Shown: positions 15,206 to 24,017 of the stretch, piece by piece | Numbering within the stretch: the stretch's first letter is position 1 | Layout of the letters: each line of letters begins with the position of its first letter | NCBI GenBank assembly: GCA_039816705.1 | Contig: JBCBXF010000004.1 | Span: forward strand, 1-30,346 | Source of the DNA: CALHAX01 sp039816705 | GTDB taxonomy: Bacteria; Pseudomonadota; Alphaproteobacteria; Rhizobiales; CALHAX01 | Length of the DNA: 30,346 nt | Direction: 5' to 3' | Translations under genes and position numbers: made by a program | Notes under the pieces: generated by a model | Told to the model about the DNA's origin: nothing | Seen by the model: the letters and a program-made list of their open reading frames with translations, nothing else | Databases searched by the model: none

Positions 15206-16618
15206 TTATCTGCGTTTGGTGTATCTGATGATGTCGTCAGCCTGAACCCATTGCGCAGAACCGCGCTTGAATTTCTGCTTCGCACGCTCCGCCTGACGCC
15301 GGGCATCACCGCGGTTGCCCTCGTAAAAGTAGGCCTTCGCGGACGCGAGCTGCGCCTCTGGCCGCTTGCCTTCAGCCGCATAGGCACGCGCGAGCAGCCG
15401 AAACGGCAAGGAACGCTTTTCCGTCACCGTCGCCTGTCGCAGGAGCCGCAACGCCGGGCGTACATGCTTACGCGCGTTCGTCCCCAACATGGCCTGCGCC
15501 AGCCGGATTTGAATAAGCGGCGCGTTCTTGCGCAGTCGCAGAGCCCGCTGCAGTGGCGCGATCGCTTCGGCCGATCGTCCAGCACGAAACAGGATTTCAC
15601 CCTCAAGCTCATGGAAATACGGATTGCGCGGGCGCGCTTTGATCAGCTGGCGGACCCGCGGGACCGCTGAGTTCAGATCTCCAAGCTCCGATGACGCAAT
15701 CGCCCGCGCATAAATCGCCGGCATCGAACGATCGCTCTTCGGATAGCGGTTGAACACGGTTTTCGGGTTGTCGAGATACCCACTCAGCTTGGCACGCATC
15801 AGGTCATGCCGGAGTTGTAGCTCGGCCGGGTCTTTCTTGTCGAAGTACGGACTGGCCTGCGCCCGGCGTCGCAACTGTGAAATCCGGGTCTGCGGAACAG
15901 GGTGTGAGCGCGTGTAGACGTCCTGGACGCGTGCCGTGAAAATTTCCGACCGCCCAAGGATCTCGAACGTCTCCAGCATGCCGCGGGAGGACTGTCTTGT
16001 GGCGTTGAGATAATCGACGGCTGCCTGGTCCGCCGCCGCTTCCTGCACCCGGCGATAGGAGAGGATCGAACGCTGGACCACGGTACTTGAACCGCCAAGA
16101 AGCCCCTTGCCGATACCGCCAACGACTTCACCCGTCTGGTTGTTGCCGGAGGCACCACCTGCAATCAGTGCGCCGACACCCAGGATTTGCGCCAACAGGA
16201 GCCTCGTCGAGTCCCGTTTGATCTTGGCGCGGAGCCCAGCGAGGTGGCTCCCTGCAATGTGTCCGGCTTCATGGGCAATCACCCCGATCACGGCGTTTGG
16301 CGTTTCCGCCTGCATCAACGTGCCCGTATTCATGAAAATGTTGCGGCCATCGAGCACGAAGGCGTTGAACGATGGATTGTTCAGCACCCGCATTTTCACG
16401 CGACTTCCGCCAAGCCCGGCTGCACGCAGGATCGGGCGAGAGTAGTCGTTCAGCAGATCCTCGATCTCGGTATCGCGAATGAAGCGAAAACCCTGGGCCT
16501 CGGCCAGTGTCGGACTGAGCGCGACGACGCTCGCAAGTGCCGCGGCGCCAGCCTTCGCGCCAACGCGGGCCCGCAAAGATGTCACGGTACGTGTCATGCG
16601 AAAGGTCGGGGCAGCCAT
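15206..16618 (-). CDS. Periplasmic M48-family metalloprotease with TPR-like C-terminal repeats
   Basis: The gene encodes 470 residues from the ATG at 16618, preceded by AGAGG. A TTG at 16696 would add 26 residues before the signal peptide. The signal peptide is about 14-42 (GAAALASVVALSPTLAEAQ). The zinc protease domain has IGVIAHEAGHIAGSHLAG with His116, Glu117 and His120, and the third ligand is expected in the QEAAADQAAVDYL helix. The C-terminal half is repeat-helical (LRQLIKARPRNPYFHELEGEILFRAG..., APLIQIRLAQAMLG), as in BepA/YfgC, which checks outer-membrane protein assembly. A role in envelope protein quality control fits the DsbA-like gene next to it, 117 bases downstream. The precise orthology to BepA is inferred from domain layout only. 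Confidence 0.92.
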   Translation of the reverse strand: MAAPTFRMTRTVTSLRARVGAKAGAAALASVVALSPTLAEAQGFRFIRDTEIEDLLNDYSRPILRAAGLGGSRVKMRVLNNPSFNAFVLDGRNIFMNTGTLMQAETPNAVIGVIAHEAGHIAGSHLAGLRAKIKRDSTRLLLAQILGVGALIAGGASGNNQTGEVVGGIGKGLLGGSSTVVQRSILSYRRVQEAAADQAAVDYLNATRQSSRGMLETFEILGRSEIFTARVQDVYTRSHPVPQTRISQLRRRAQASPYFDKKDPAELQLRHDLMRAKLSGYLDNPKTVFNRYPKSDRSMPAIYARAIASSELGDLNSAVPRVRQLIKARPRNPYFHELEGEILFRAGRSAEAIAPLQRALRLRKNAPLIQIRLAQAMLGTNARKHVRPALRLLRQATVTEKRSLPFRLLARAYAAEGKRPEAQLASAKAYFYEGNRGDARRQAERAKQKFKRGSAQWVQADDIIRYTKRR

Positions 16619-16913
16619 CGATTGAGACCTCTGAATTGGGATCAGGGGAGCAGATACACGTTCTCTTGCAACATACATCAACCGCAACACGGGCAATCGC
16701 CGTCGACAGACAACCGAGAAACATCCTCACTGCCGCATCACGTCAGGCGAATGCCGCTCGCTGTTCCCGCGGTCATCGGGTAGCTGTTGCACATGACGAT
16801 AGCAACGCAGGCTCTCACGGTTGACAGGCTTTGCTGCAGCGCCCCCAAACGCGTCGCCAATGATCGCGGCGCGTTTGTGGCGGTAATGGGGACAAGAGGC
16901 GAACAGCGGTATC

Positions 16914-18062
16914 ATGTCCAGATCACAACGCGGCGCCATCGATGCGTTTATCGTCATGGATGTCATGCGAGCAGCCCACGAGCGCGAGGCGACTGGCAAC
17001 GATGTCTACCATCTTGAAGTCGGCCAACCGGGCACGCCGGCCCCAGCCGCCGCGCGTTCCGCGGCCAAAGCAGCACTCGACACTGATCTGATTGGCTATA
17101 CCGATGCGCTCGGTCGCCCATCGTTGCGCGCTCGTATCGCGCAGCACTATGCCGACTGGTATGGCCTGGACATTCCAGCCGAGCGGATCGCAGTGACGAC
17201 CGGCTCGTCGGCCGGTTTCGTGTTGGCATTCCTCGCAAGTTTTGATCCCGGCGCGCGCCTCGCACTGCCTGCCCCCGGATACCCTTGTTACCGACATATC
17301 GCGAAAGCGCTTGGCCTCGAACCCGTCATTCTCGAGACCACCGCCGAAACCCGGTGGATGCCAACGCCAGAGATGCTGGCTCAGGCCGGCGGCCTCGACG
17401 GGCTGTTGCTCGCCTCACCTGCAAATCCGACCGGCACGACGCTGGACGATATCCGCCTCGCAGCCCTCGCCCGGCACTGCGCCGAGGAGAACATCCGCTT
17501 CATTTCAGATGAGATCTACCACGGCCTGACTTACGATCGCGCAGCCACAACTGCTCTCGCACACAACGACAACGCGATCATCATCAATTCGTTTTCTAAA
17601 TATTTCTCCATGACGGGATGGCGCGTTGGCTGGATGGTGCTGCCGGAAGATGTGCTGCGCCCGGTCGAGCGTTTGATGCAGAATTTTTTCATCAGCGCAC
17701 CAACACTATCGCAGATCGCAGCAGAAGCCGCTTTTGATGCGCAAAGTGAACTTGAGGACTATAAATCCGTCTACGCCCGCAACCGCTCACAGATGATCGA
17801 CGCCCTGCTCGCAATGGGGCTGAACACGATCATTCCCCCGGACGGTGCGTTCTACATCTATGCGGATATCTCGCATCTCACCTCTGACGCCAACGCCTTC
17901 GCTCAGCGCCTCCTGTCTGAGGCGGGCGTCGCCACCGCGCCAGGCAACGATTTTGACGAAGCCCGCGGCGCAAGCTTCCTCCGCCTCAGCTACGCCCGGA
18001 GCGAACCGCACGTTCGCGCCGCCCTCCAACGCCTGGGCAACTGGCTGAGCGGCGTGACATGA
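16914..18062 (+). CDS. PLP-dependent class I/II aminotransferase
   Basis: The gene encodes 382 residues of the fold-type I aminotransferase family (aspartate aminotransferase-like). Visible landmarks are TTGSSAGFVLAFLA (cofactor phosphate loop), PGYPCYR, SPANPTGT, FISDEIYHGLTYD with the Asp that pairs with the pyridine nitrogen, and NSFSKYFSMTGWRVGW, where Lys229 is the Schiff-base lysine. FLRLSYARS near the end holds the carboxylate-binding Arg. It is cytoplasmic. The substrate cannot be read from the sequence. The family includes aspartate, alanine/valine and aromatic aminotransferases. The next gene on the same strand, 126 bases on, is a malonyl-CoA synthetase-like ligase, so a shared catabolic role is possible but not shown. 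Confidence 0.93.
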   Translation: MSRSQRGAIDAFIVMDVMRAAHEREATGNDVYHLEVGQPGTPAPAAARSAAKAALDTDLIGYTDALGRPSLRARIAQHYADWYGLDIPAERIAVTTGSSAGFVLAFLASFDPGARLALPAPGYPCYRHIAKALGLEPVILETTAETRWMPTPEMLAQAGGLDGLLLASPANPTGTTLDDIRLAALARHCAEENIRFISDEIYHGLTYDRAATTALAHNDNAIIINSFSKYFSMTGWRVGWMVLPEDVLRPVERLMQNFFISAPTLSQIAAEAAFDAQSELEDYKSVYARNRSQMIDALLAMGLNTIIPPDGAFYIYADISHLTSDANAFAQRLLSEAGVATAPGNDFDEARGASFLRLSYARSEPHVRAALQRLGNWLSGVT

Positions 18063-18188
18063 GGCTTTCGCATCGAGGTCATCCATCCCCGTTGGAACGC
18101 TGAGCACACTCGGTTATGAACGCCCGCACATCGGCTGCAACGGGCACAACATCCCCAGTGAGACGGCTGAGCGAACGGAGGAGCGACC

Positions 18189-19724
18189 ATGTCTGGCGTA
18201 GACGGAAATAAAAACTTTTACGCGGCACTCGCGGATGCGATGAGCCGCGCTGGCGAGACTGTGGCCTTCGAGGAGGAAAACGGCACGTCAACAAGCTATT
18301 CCGTGTTGCGCAACGACGTCGGGAGGATGGCCGCTGCACTCGTCGCTCTCGGCCTTCTTCCCGGCGATCGGGTCACTGCCCAGGTTGAAAAATCGCGCAC
18401 CAACGTCCTGCTGTATCTCGCAACACTCCAGATCGGCGCGGTCTACAACCCGCTCAACACCGCCTACACCGCAGCCGAACTCGACTACTTCATCGGCGAT
18501 GCCAAACCAACGTTGCTGGTGGTTGACCCGAAGTTCACAGAAACCCTTGCTTCCGTTGCAGCGAAGCACGCTGTCACGGCCATCGAGACGCTGGACGCCG
18601 ACGGCAGTGGCACACTCGCCGACCGCGCTGCCGCCACCGCGCCGCTCAAAGAGATTGCAACGCGCAGCAAAGACGATCTCGCCTGCCTGCTCTATACGTC
18701 AGGCACGACCGGCCGATCCAAGGGCGCAATGATCACGCATGGTAATCTAAGCTCCAACGCGGAGACGCTTCACAGCCACTGGCGCTTTCAGCCGGGGGAC
18801 GTCGTGTTGCACGCACTCCCAATCTATCATGTCCACGGCCTCTTCGTGTGCCTGCACACAGCGCTGCTCAATGGCTCGACCATGCTTTGGCTCCCTCGGT
18901 TTGATCTGGATGCTGTCATCGCCCGTCTGCCGCGCGCCACTGTGATGATGGGTGTGCCGACGTTCTACACGCGCCTTCTCTCGGATGAGCGCTTCGATCG
19001 TGAGCTGGTCGCCGCCATGCGACTGTTCGTGGCCGGGTCTGCGCCCCTGCTCGCCGAAACACATACCGATTTTGAAGCCCGCACAGGCCATCGCATCCTT
19101 GAGCGCTACGGCATGACGGAAGCGGGGATGATCACGTCAAATCCTTACGAACCCGGGGGACGGATCGCAGGCTCGGTCGGATACGCCCTGCCAGGCGTAA
19201 GCGTCCGCATCGCGGATGATAAAGGCACTGCACTCGATGCAGGAGAGATCGGCACGCTTGAAGTGCGCGGGCCAAATGTGTGCAGCGGCTATTGGCAGAT
19301 GCCGGACAAGACCGCAGAGGAGTTTCGCACTGACGGGTTCTTTATCACCGGCGATCTCGCCCGCGCCGATGCGGATGGGCGCATCGCGATCGTGGGCCGC
19401 GCGAAAGATCTCATCATCTCCGGCGGGTTCAACGTTTACCCCAAGGAGATCGAAAGCGCGATTGACGACATACCCGGCATCGGGGAAAGTGCGGTTATAG
19501 GCGTGCCGCACCCGGATTTCGGCGAGGGGGTTGTCGCAGTCATCACAACCCGTCAGGCCGATGTCTCACCTGACACGGTACGGGCCGCCCTTGCTGACCA
19601 GCTGGCGAGATTCAAACAGCCAAAGAAGATTTTCGTGGTTGACGAGTTGCCGCGCAACACAATGGGCAAAGTGCAGAAAGCGGCCCTTCGCGAAACCTAC
19701 GCTGATTTATTCTCTTCCGCCTGA
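18189..19724 (+). CDS. matB: Malonyl-CoA synthetase-like acyl-CoA ligase
   Basis: The gene encodes 511 residues of the ANL (adenylate-forming) family, very close in order of motifs to Rhodopseudomonas palustris MatB. It would make malonyl-CoA from malonate, CoA and ATP. The ATP loop is YTSGTTGRSKGAM (169-181). HALPIYHVHGLFV follows, then MGVPTFYTRLL with Arg262, the residue type that holds the free carboxylate in MatB. Then RYGMTEAGMITSNPY (306-320), FFITGDLA, GRAKDLIISGGFNVYPKEIE and PRNTMGKVQKAALRE with catalytic Lys494. RpMatB reads TETNMNTSNPY in the substrate-pocket stretch, so this enzyme differs there and may accept a substituted malonate. A GGAGGAG ribosome site is just upstream of the ATG. 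The stop is 12 bases from the convergent PaaK-like gene. Confidence 0.88.
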   Translation: MSGVDGNKNFYAALADAMSRAGETVAFEEENGTSTSYSVLRNDVGRMAAALVALGLLPGDRVTAQVEKSRTNVLLYLATLQIGAVYNPLNTAYTAAELDYFIGDAKPTLLVVDPKFTETLASVAAKHAVTAIETLDADGSGTLADRAAATAPLKEIATRSKDDLACLLYTSGTTGRSKGAMITHGNLSSNAETLHSHWRFQPGDVVLHALPIYHVHGLFVCLHTALLNGSTMLWLPRFDLDAVIARLPRATVMMGVPTFYTRLLSDERFDRELVAAMRLFVAGSAPLLAETHTDFEARTGHRILERYGMTEAGMITSNPYEPGGRIAGSVGYALPGVSVRIADDKGTALDAGEIGTLEVRGPNVCSGYWQMPDKTAEEFRTDGFFITGDLARADADGRIAIVGRAKDLIISGGFNVYPKEIESAIDDIPGIGESAVIGVPHPDFGEGVVAVITTRQADVSPDTVRAALADQLARFKQPKKIFVVDELPRNTMGKVQKAALRETYADLFSSA

Positions 19725-19736
19725 AAGAGACGTCGC

Positions 19737-20987
19737 TTAATCGTAGGATCGTTCGTCGACGATCACCTGTCCATCATTCGCAAGCGTACCGACGCCAACG
19801 AGCGTAACAGCGCCTCCAAGTTTTGTCTCCGCACGGAGTGCATCGCTAAGCGCTGCTGCCAAATCGTCATTGTGCGGCTCTCTCGCTTCGGCATGCAGTG
19901 TCATCACATCTTGCTGACCATCGCGCGTCACGACGAGGCGCAAACGCCCAAGATCCGGAAACCGCTTCTGCAACACCGCAATTTGCTCCGGGCGCACGAA
20001 CATGCCCTTGACCTTGATCGCCTGATCCGCCCGCCCCATCCAGCCCTTGATCCGCATGTTAGTCCGCCCACAAGGGCTTGGCGCATCAAGAACTGCAGAC
20101 ATGTCCCCGGTGGCGAAACGGATCATGGGATAGTCTCGATTGAAGACGGTCACGACGATCTCACCGACATCGCCAACCGCAACCGGATCACCCGTGCCCG
20201 GCGTGACGATCTCAACAATTACATCCTCGTCCACCACCATACCGGGGCAGACCCCGTCCGGCCCGCGCGTCTCATACGAAATCATCCCCGCGTCAGCCGT
20301 CGCATATCCCTGCATGCAGGAAATACCTCGCGACTCATATTCCTCTCTGAGCGATGGAAACAGCGGCCCACCGGAGACGAAGGCATGCAGGATCGACGAT
20401 GTGTCCGAGCCGGCAGCCTCACCCTTGTCGAGCAGGATTTTTAGATAATCAGGTACGCCGGCATAGGCTGAGGGTTTCAGATGCGCGATCGCCGCGAGTT
20501 GTTGCTCGCTGTTGCCGGGTCCGGCGGGTATCACAGTGCATCCGAGATGACGCGCGCCTGCATCCATGATCCATCCACCCGGCGTGAGATGATAGGAGAA
20601 CGTGTTGTGGAGAATATCTCCACGTCGGATTCCCGCCGCATAGAGTGCGCGCGCCGAGCGCCAGAAATCGGCACCGCCGCCTTGTGGCTCATAGATCGGA
20701 CCGGGGGAAGCAAACAGCCGACTAACGGCACCACCGGAAAAGCCACCGAGCGGGGGTGCGGCGGCCTGACGTTCGACCAGATGCGACTTGCGGAGAACTG
20801 GCAACTGGGCAAGTGAGGCACGGTCTGTCACCGCCGCGGGATCGACTCCGTCAAGAAGTTCGGCCCAACCATCCGCGTGTTTCGCATGTGCAATGAGATC
20901 CGGCAGCCGCGCAAAAAGTGACGCCTCACGAGCCTGCGGATCGCGCGTCTCCTGGCTATCAAAATACAACTCCTCAGCGGCACGCAT
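19737..20987 (-). CDS. PaaK-like (phenylacetate-CoA ligase family) adenylate-forming enzyme
   Basis: The gene encodes 416 residues. The fold is that of PaaK-type ligases: N-terminal LPDLIAHAKHADGWAELL and LAQLPVLRKSHL, middle YAGVPDYLKILLDKGE, FVSGGPLFPSLREEYESRGISCMQGYATADAGMISYE, then MIRFATGDMSA and GRADQAIKVKGMFVRPEQI. The ATP loop is odd. Where PaaK has Ser-Ser-Gly-Thr-Thr-Gly, this chain has FSGGAVSRLFASPGPIYEPQGG (written here as two parts: FSGGAVSR and LFASPGPIYEPQGG, about 83-104). The final domain ends NDGQVIVDERSYD, with Gln where a catalytic Lys is usual. It may act on an aryl acid, or adenylate without full ligase activity. The substrate is unknown. It is convergent with matB and lies 52 bases upstream of aroC. 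Confidence 0.85.
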   Translation of the reverse strand: MRAAEELYFDSQETRDPQAREASLFARLPDLIAHAKHADGWAELLDGVDPAAVTDRASLAQLPVLRKSHLVERQAAAPPLGGFSGGAVSRLFASPGPIYEPQGGGADFWRSARALYAAGIRRGDILHNTFSYHLTPGGWIMDAGARHLGCTVIPAGPGNSEQQLAAIAHLKPSAYAGVPDYLKILLDKGEAAGSDTSSILHAFVSGGPLFPSLREEYESRGISCMQGYATADAGMISYETRGPDGVCPGMVVDEDVIVEIVTPGTGDPVAVGDVGEIVVTVFNRDYPMIRFATGDMSAVLDAPSPCGRTNMRIKGWMGRADQAIKVKGMFVRPEQIAVLQKRFPDLGRLRLVVTRDGQQDVMTLHAEAREPHNDDLAAALSDALRAETKLGGAVTLVGVGTLANDGQVIVDERSYD

Positions 20988-21039
20988 CGCTCGCCACCTC
21001 CATCAGTACGCAGGACGCAATTTTCTCCCCAACGATCAT

Positions 21040-22128
21040 TCAACCCACCTGCCCGCGGTGGCGCAGAAAATGATCTGCAAGCACGATCGCCATCATCGCC
21101 TCACCAACTGGTACAGCCCGTATCCCAACGCATGGGTCATGCCGCCCCTTGGTCCGCAGATCGCGTTCGTTGCCGGCGCGGTCAATCGTCTTGCGCGGTG
21201 TCAGGATCGACGACGTCGGCTTCACAGCAAACCGTGCCACAACCGGCTGACCGGACGAAAGTCCCCCGAGAACGCCACCGGCATGATTGCTCGTGAACAC
21301 CGGCGTCCCATCATCGCCGATGCGGATCTCATCCGCATTTTCCTCTCCGGTGAGCGCAGCACTGGCCATGCCATCGCCGATTTCCACGCCCTTCACCGCG
21401 TTGATACTCATGAAAGCTGACGCGATATCCTGATCAAGCTTGCCATAGATCGGGGCGCCGAGCCCGGCCGGCACCCCTTCGGCCACAATCTCAATGACAG
21501 CACCAACCGATGACCCGGCTTTGCGAACCGCATCAAGATAGGTCGCAAACTCTTCGGCCGCCTTCGCATCCGGGGCAAAGAATGGATTGCGTTCCACCTC
21601 ATCCCAATCCCAGCGCGAACGATCGACATGTTTGTCTCCCATCTGCACGAGTGCACCACGAATGCGCATCTCCGGCACAACTTTGCGCGCGATCGCACCG
21701 GCCGCAACGCGCATCGCCGTCTCGCGTGCCGACGATCGCCCACCACCGCGATAATCCCGAACGCCATATTTCTCCTGATACGTCAGGTCAGCGTGACCGG
21801 GCCGAAAGGCATCTCGGATCTCGGAATAGTCCTTCGAGCGCTGATCCGTGTTTTCGATCACAAGGCCGATCGACGTCCCCGTCGTGACCGGGCCGCCGGT
21901 CCGCTCATCCTCGAAAACACCGGACAGGATCTTGACGGCATCCGCTTCCTGGCGCTGCGTTGTGAAACGGGATTGCCCGGGCTTGCGACGATCGAGGAAG
22001 GTCTGAATATCCGCCTCGGTCAAAGGAATGCCCGGCGGGCACCCGTCAACGACGCAACCGATGGCGGGCCCATGGCTTTCGCCCCACGTTGTGACGCGGA
22101 AGAGATGGCCAAAGCTGTTGTGGGACAT
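21040..22128 (-). CDS. aroC: Chorismate synthase
   Basis: The gene encodes 362 residues from the ATG at 22128 (MSHNSFGHLF), the usual family start. Frames open to 22173 are not conserved. The enzyme uses reduced FMN to turn EPSP into chorismate, the last common step to aromatic amino acids. Signature stretches are TTWGESHGPAIGCVVDGCPPG, RRKPGQSRFTTQRQEADAVKILSGVFE, GTSIGLVIEN, RPGHADLTYQEKYGVRDYRGGGRSSARETA, GMASAALTGEENADEIRI, NHAGGVLGGLSSGQPVVARFAVKPTSSI and GRHDPCVGIRAVPVGEAM. The gene looks intact. In the same direction are the histidine phosphatase and fabI. Confidence 0.97.
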   Translation of the reverse strand: MSHNSFGHLFRVTTWGESHGPAIGCVVDGCPPGIPLTEADIQTFLDRRKPGQSRFTTQRQEADAVKILSGVFEDERTGGPVTTGTSIGLVIENTDQRSKDYSEIRDAFRPGHADLTYQEKYGVRDYRGGGRSSARETAMRVAAGAIARKVVPEMRIRGALVQMGDKHVDRSRWDWDEVERNPFFAPDAKAAEEFATYLDAVRKAGSSVGAVIEIVAEGVPAGLGAPIYGKLDQDIASAFMSINAVKGVEIGDGMASAALTGEENADEIRIGDDGTPVFTSNHAGGVLGGLSSGQPVVARFAVKPTSSILTPRKTIDRAGNERDLRTKGRHDPCVGIRAVPVGEAMMAIVLADHFLRHRGQVG

Positions 22129-22277
22129 GGGAAAAACTAAGCGGCAGGTGATCGGCGCAAAGGTGGCCATCACATCGATTGGAGTGACTACAAGCTATAG
22201 AAAGGTTCGCCGTCTATGGCCAGATCAGGTCACATTGGTCGGCGCATCGCGGCGACTGCGTGACACGGGAGCATGGC

Positions 22278-22880
22278 TCAATGCCAGAGCACGCCACGCG
22301 GTCGATCCGGTCCCGCTGCCTCACGCACAATTTCCATCACCTGATCCTGTGGCACCTTGAGCAGCACGATTTCCGGCTCCGGTAAGTCCAACAGATGCCC
22401 CCTTAGAACCCGGCTGATCCCCCCATGCGAGACGCAGACCGTGTCCCGTTCGATGCTTTGGAGCCAGGCAAGTGCCCTGCGATGCGCACCGCCGTACCCT
22501 TCCCCATCCGGCGGCACGAACGAGAGCGGATGGGCGCGATAGGCGTCGACGAGCTCGGGGGTCTCCGCGATGATCTCCGGCCACCGCTTCCCTTCCCACG
22601 CGCCGAACCCGACCTCGATCAGGTTCTCGTCCCGACGGAAGTCATCGGCGGGCAGCCCCATCGCGACGCGGACCCGCTGCATCGTCTCGACAGTCCGCGA
22701 CAGCGGACCGGAGACGAAATCGAAACCTGCCGCCTCCCCGATCAGATCGCGAAGCGTAGCGCCATTCCGGTCAGCCTGTGCTCGACCGGTTGCATTGATC
22801 GGAATGTCGGTCGTTCCCTGCAAACGCGCGGCCGCGTTCCAGTCGGTCTCACCGTGCCTGATGAAAAATATCCGTGGCAT
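22278..22880 (-). CDS. Histidine phosphatase family protein (phosphoglycerate mutase-like)
   Basis: The gene encodes 200 residues from the ATG at 22880. The first strand carries RIFFIRHGETDWN with Arg8, His9 and Gly10, the phospho-histidine site. TDIPINATGRAQAD and SGPLSRTVETMQ give the Arg and substrate stretch, EVGFGAWEGKRWPEI the catalytic Glu stretch, and VSHGGISRVLRGHLL the second His. These place it in the small phosphatase branch rather than glycolytic mutase, although the substrate is open. It lies between fabI (14 bases upstream) and aroC (149 bases downstream), an arrangement common in Hyphomicrobiales. No target is implied by position. Confidence 0.93.
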   Translation of the reverse strand: MPRIFFIRHGETDWNAAARLQGTTDIPINATGRAQADRNGATLRDLIGEAAGFDFVSGPLSRTVETMQRVRVAMGLPADDFRRDENLIEVGFGAWEGKRWPEIIAETPELVDAYRAHPLSFVPPDGEGYGGAHRRALAWLQSIERDTVCVSHGGISRVLRGHLLDLPEPEIVLLKVPQDQVMEIVREAAGPDRPRGVLWH

Positions 22881-22894
22881 CAAAAAGCCCCGGC

Positions 22895-23716
22895 TCAGCC
22901 GTCACTCGCCGACTGCTTTTGATATTTTTCCGCAACGATATCCGGTGCGTCCTCCGCCTTCATGCCAACGACGTGATAGCCACTGTCAACATGATGCACC
23001 TCTCCCGTCACACCGCGCGATAGATCACTCAGCAGATAGAGCCCGGCACCACCCACATCGTCGATTGAGACGGTGCGCCGCATCGGCGAGTTGTATTCGT
23101 TCCACTTCAAAATGTACCGAAAATCGCTGATGCCCGAAGCGGCCAGCGTCTTGATCGGCCCCGCGGAGATCGCATTGACGCGGATTGACTGCTTGCCGAG
23201 ATCGTTCGCCATGTAGCGCACGCTCGCTTCAAGCGCCGCTTTCGCGACTCCCATGACATTATAATGCGGCATCACCTTTTCCGAACCGTAGTAGGTCAGA
23301 GTGAGGAGCGATCCACCGTCTGTCATCAGCTTCTCGGCACGCTGCGCAACGGCTGTGAACGAGAAACATGAGATGTTCATCGTCTTCGTGAAGTTGTCTT
23401 CGCTGGTGTCGACGTACCGGCCGATCAGTTCATTCTTGTCAGAAAACCCGATCGCATGAACCACAAAATCCAGCCGACCCCATTTGTCTTTCAGCGTCTC
23501 GAAGACAGCATCAATGCTTGCCGCATCTGTCACATCGCACGGCAGGACGAGGTCGGACCCAAGCTCGCCCGCCAACGGTTGAACGCGCTTCAAAAGCGCA
23601 TCACCCTGATAGGTTAGACCTATCTCCGCACCCTGCTCATGGCACGCCTTTGCAATGCCCCACGCAATCGAGCGATTGTTCGCGACACCCATGATGAGGC
23701 CGCGTTTGTTTTCCAT
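22895..23716 (-). CDS. fabI: Enoyl-[acyl-carrier-protein] reductase (NADH) FabI
   Basis: The gene encodes 273 residues from the ATG at 23716, with GGCGG about seven bases before it. An ATG at 23737 would add seven residues. The enzyme reduces enoyl-ACP in the last step of each fatty acid elongation round. GLIMGVANNRSIAWGIA is the nucleotide-binding loop. DFVVHAIGFSDKNELIGRYVDTSEDNFTKTMNIS is typical of FabI, and the catalytic Tyr-X6-Lys is in HYNVMGVAK. RVNAISAGPIKTLAASGI follows. It partners with accB/accC of the same pathway elsewhere in the window. The family is the target of triclosan-type inhibitors. No key residue is missing. Confidence 0.97.
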   Translation of the reverse strand: MENKRGLIMGVANNRSIAWGIAKACHEQGAEIGLTYQGDALLKRVQPLAGELGSDLVLPCDVTDAASIDAVFETLKDKWGRLDFVVHAIGFSDKNELIGRYVDTSEDNFTKTMNISCFSFTAVAQRAEKLMTDGGSLLTLTYYGSEKVMPHYNVMGVAKAALEASVRYMANDLGKQSIRVNAISAGPIKTLAASGISDFRYILKWNEYNSPMRRTVSIDDVGGAGLYLLSDLSRGVTGEVHHVDSGYHVVGMKAEDAPDIVAEKYQKQSASDG

Positions 23717-24017
23717 CAAATTTCCGCCGCCAGGCATCGCAAGCCATTCCTTGAGCGCGTGAGCCAGCCTCGCATCGCCAGCGGGGCTGAAAGAGGGTGC
23801 ACAGGCGATGAAATCGTCTGGGTTTCAATGCCCCGTTGGGCCGCAAGGCCTGCGACCGTGCATTTCGGCGGTTTAGCCGATCACCCATCACTTGGCTAAC
23901 CCAATTTCAGGCGCAGGTCTGACATGATCTTCACGCATGCAGCACTGGGTGGGGCACTGGTGTCAGCGGCGGGGCACGTCACCAGCCCCTGCCGTTCGAG
24001 CTCGCGTATGCGCGTGA
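23717..24017. other. Intergenic region upstream of fabI
   Basis: About 300 bases without a gene I can support. The fabI promoter should be here. Two small hairpins are visible: GGCC-GCAA-GGCC near 23838-23850 and CGGC...GCCG near 23866-23880. Neither has a T-tract. A short frame on the minus strand (LVDVVTRIRELERQG...) follows the surface-protein stop, but it has no start codon. Confidence 0.35.

Noticed and set aside
16823..16851. A promoter with a perfect TTGACA before the aminotransferase gene
   Set aside because: The hexamer 17 bases on is CCCAAA, which is not a -10, so only half a promoter is present.
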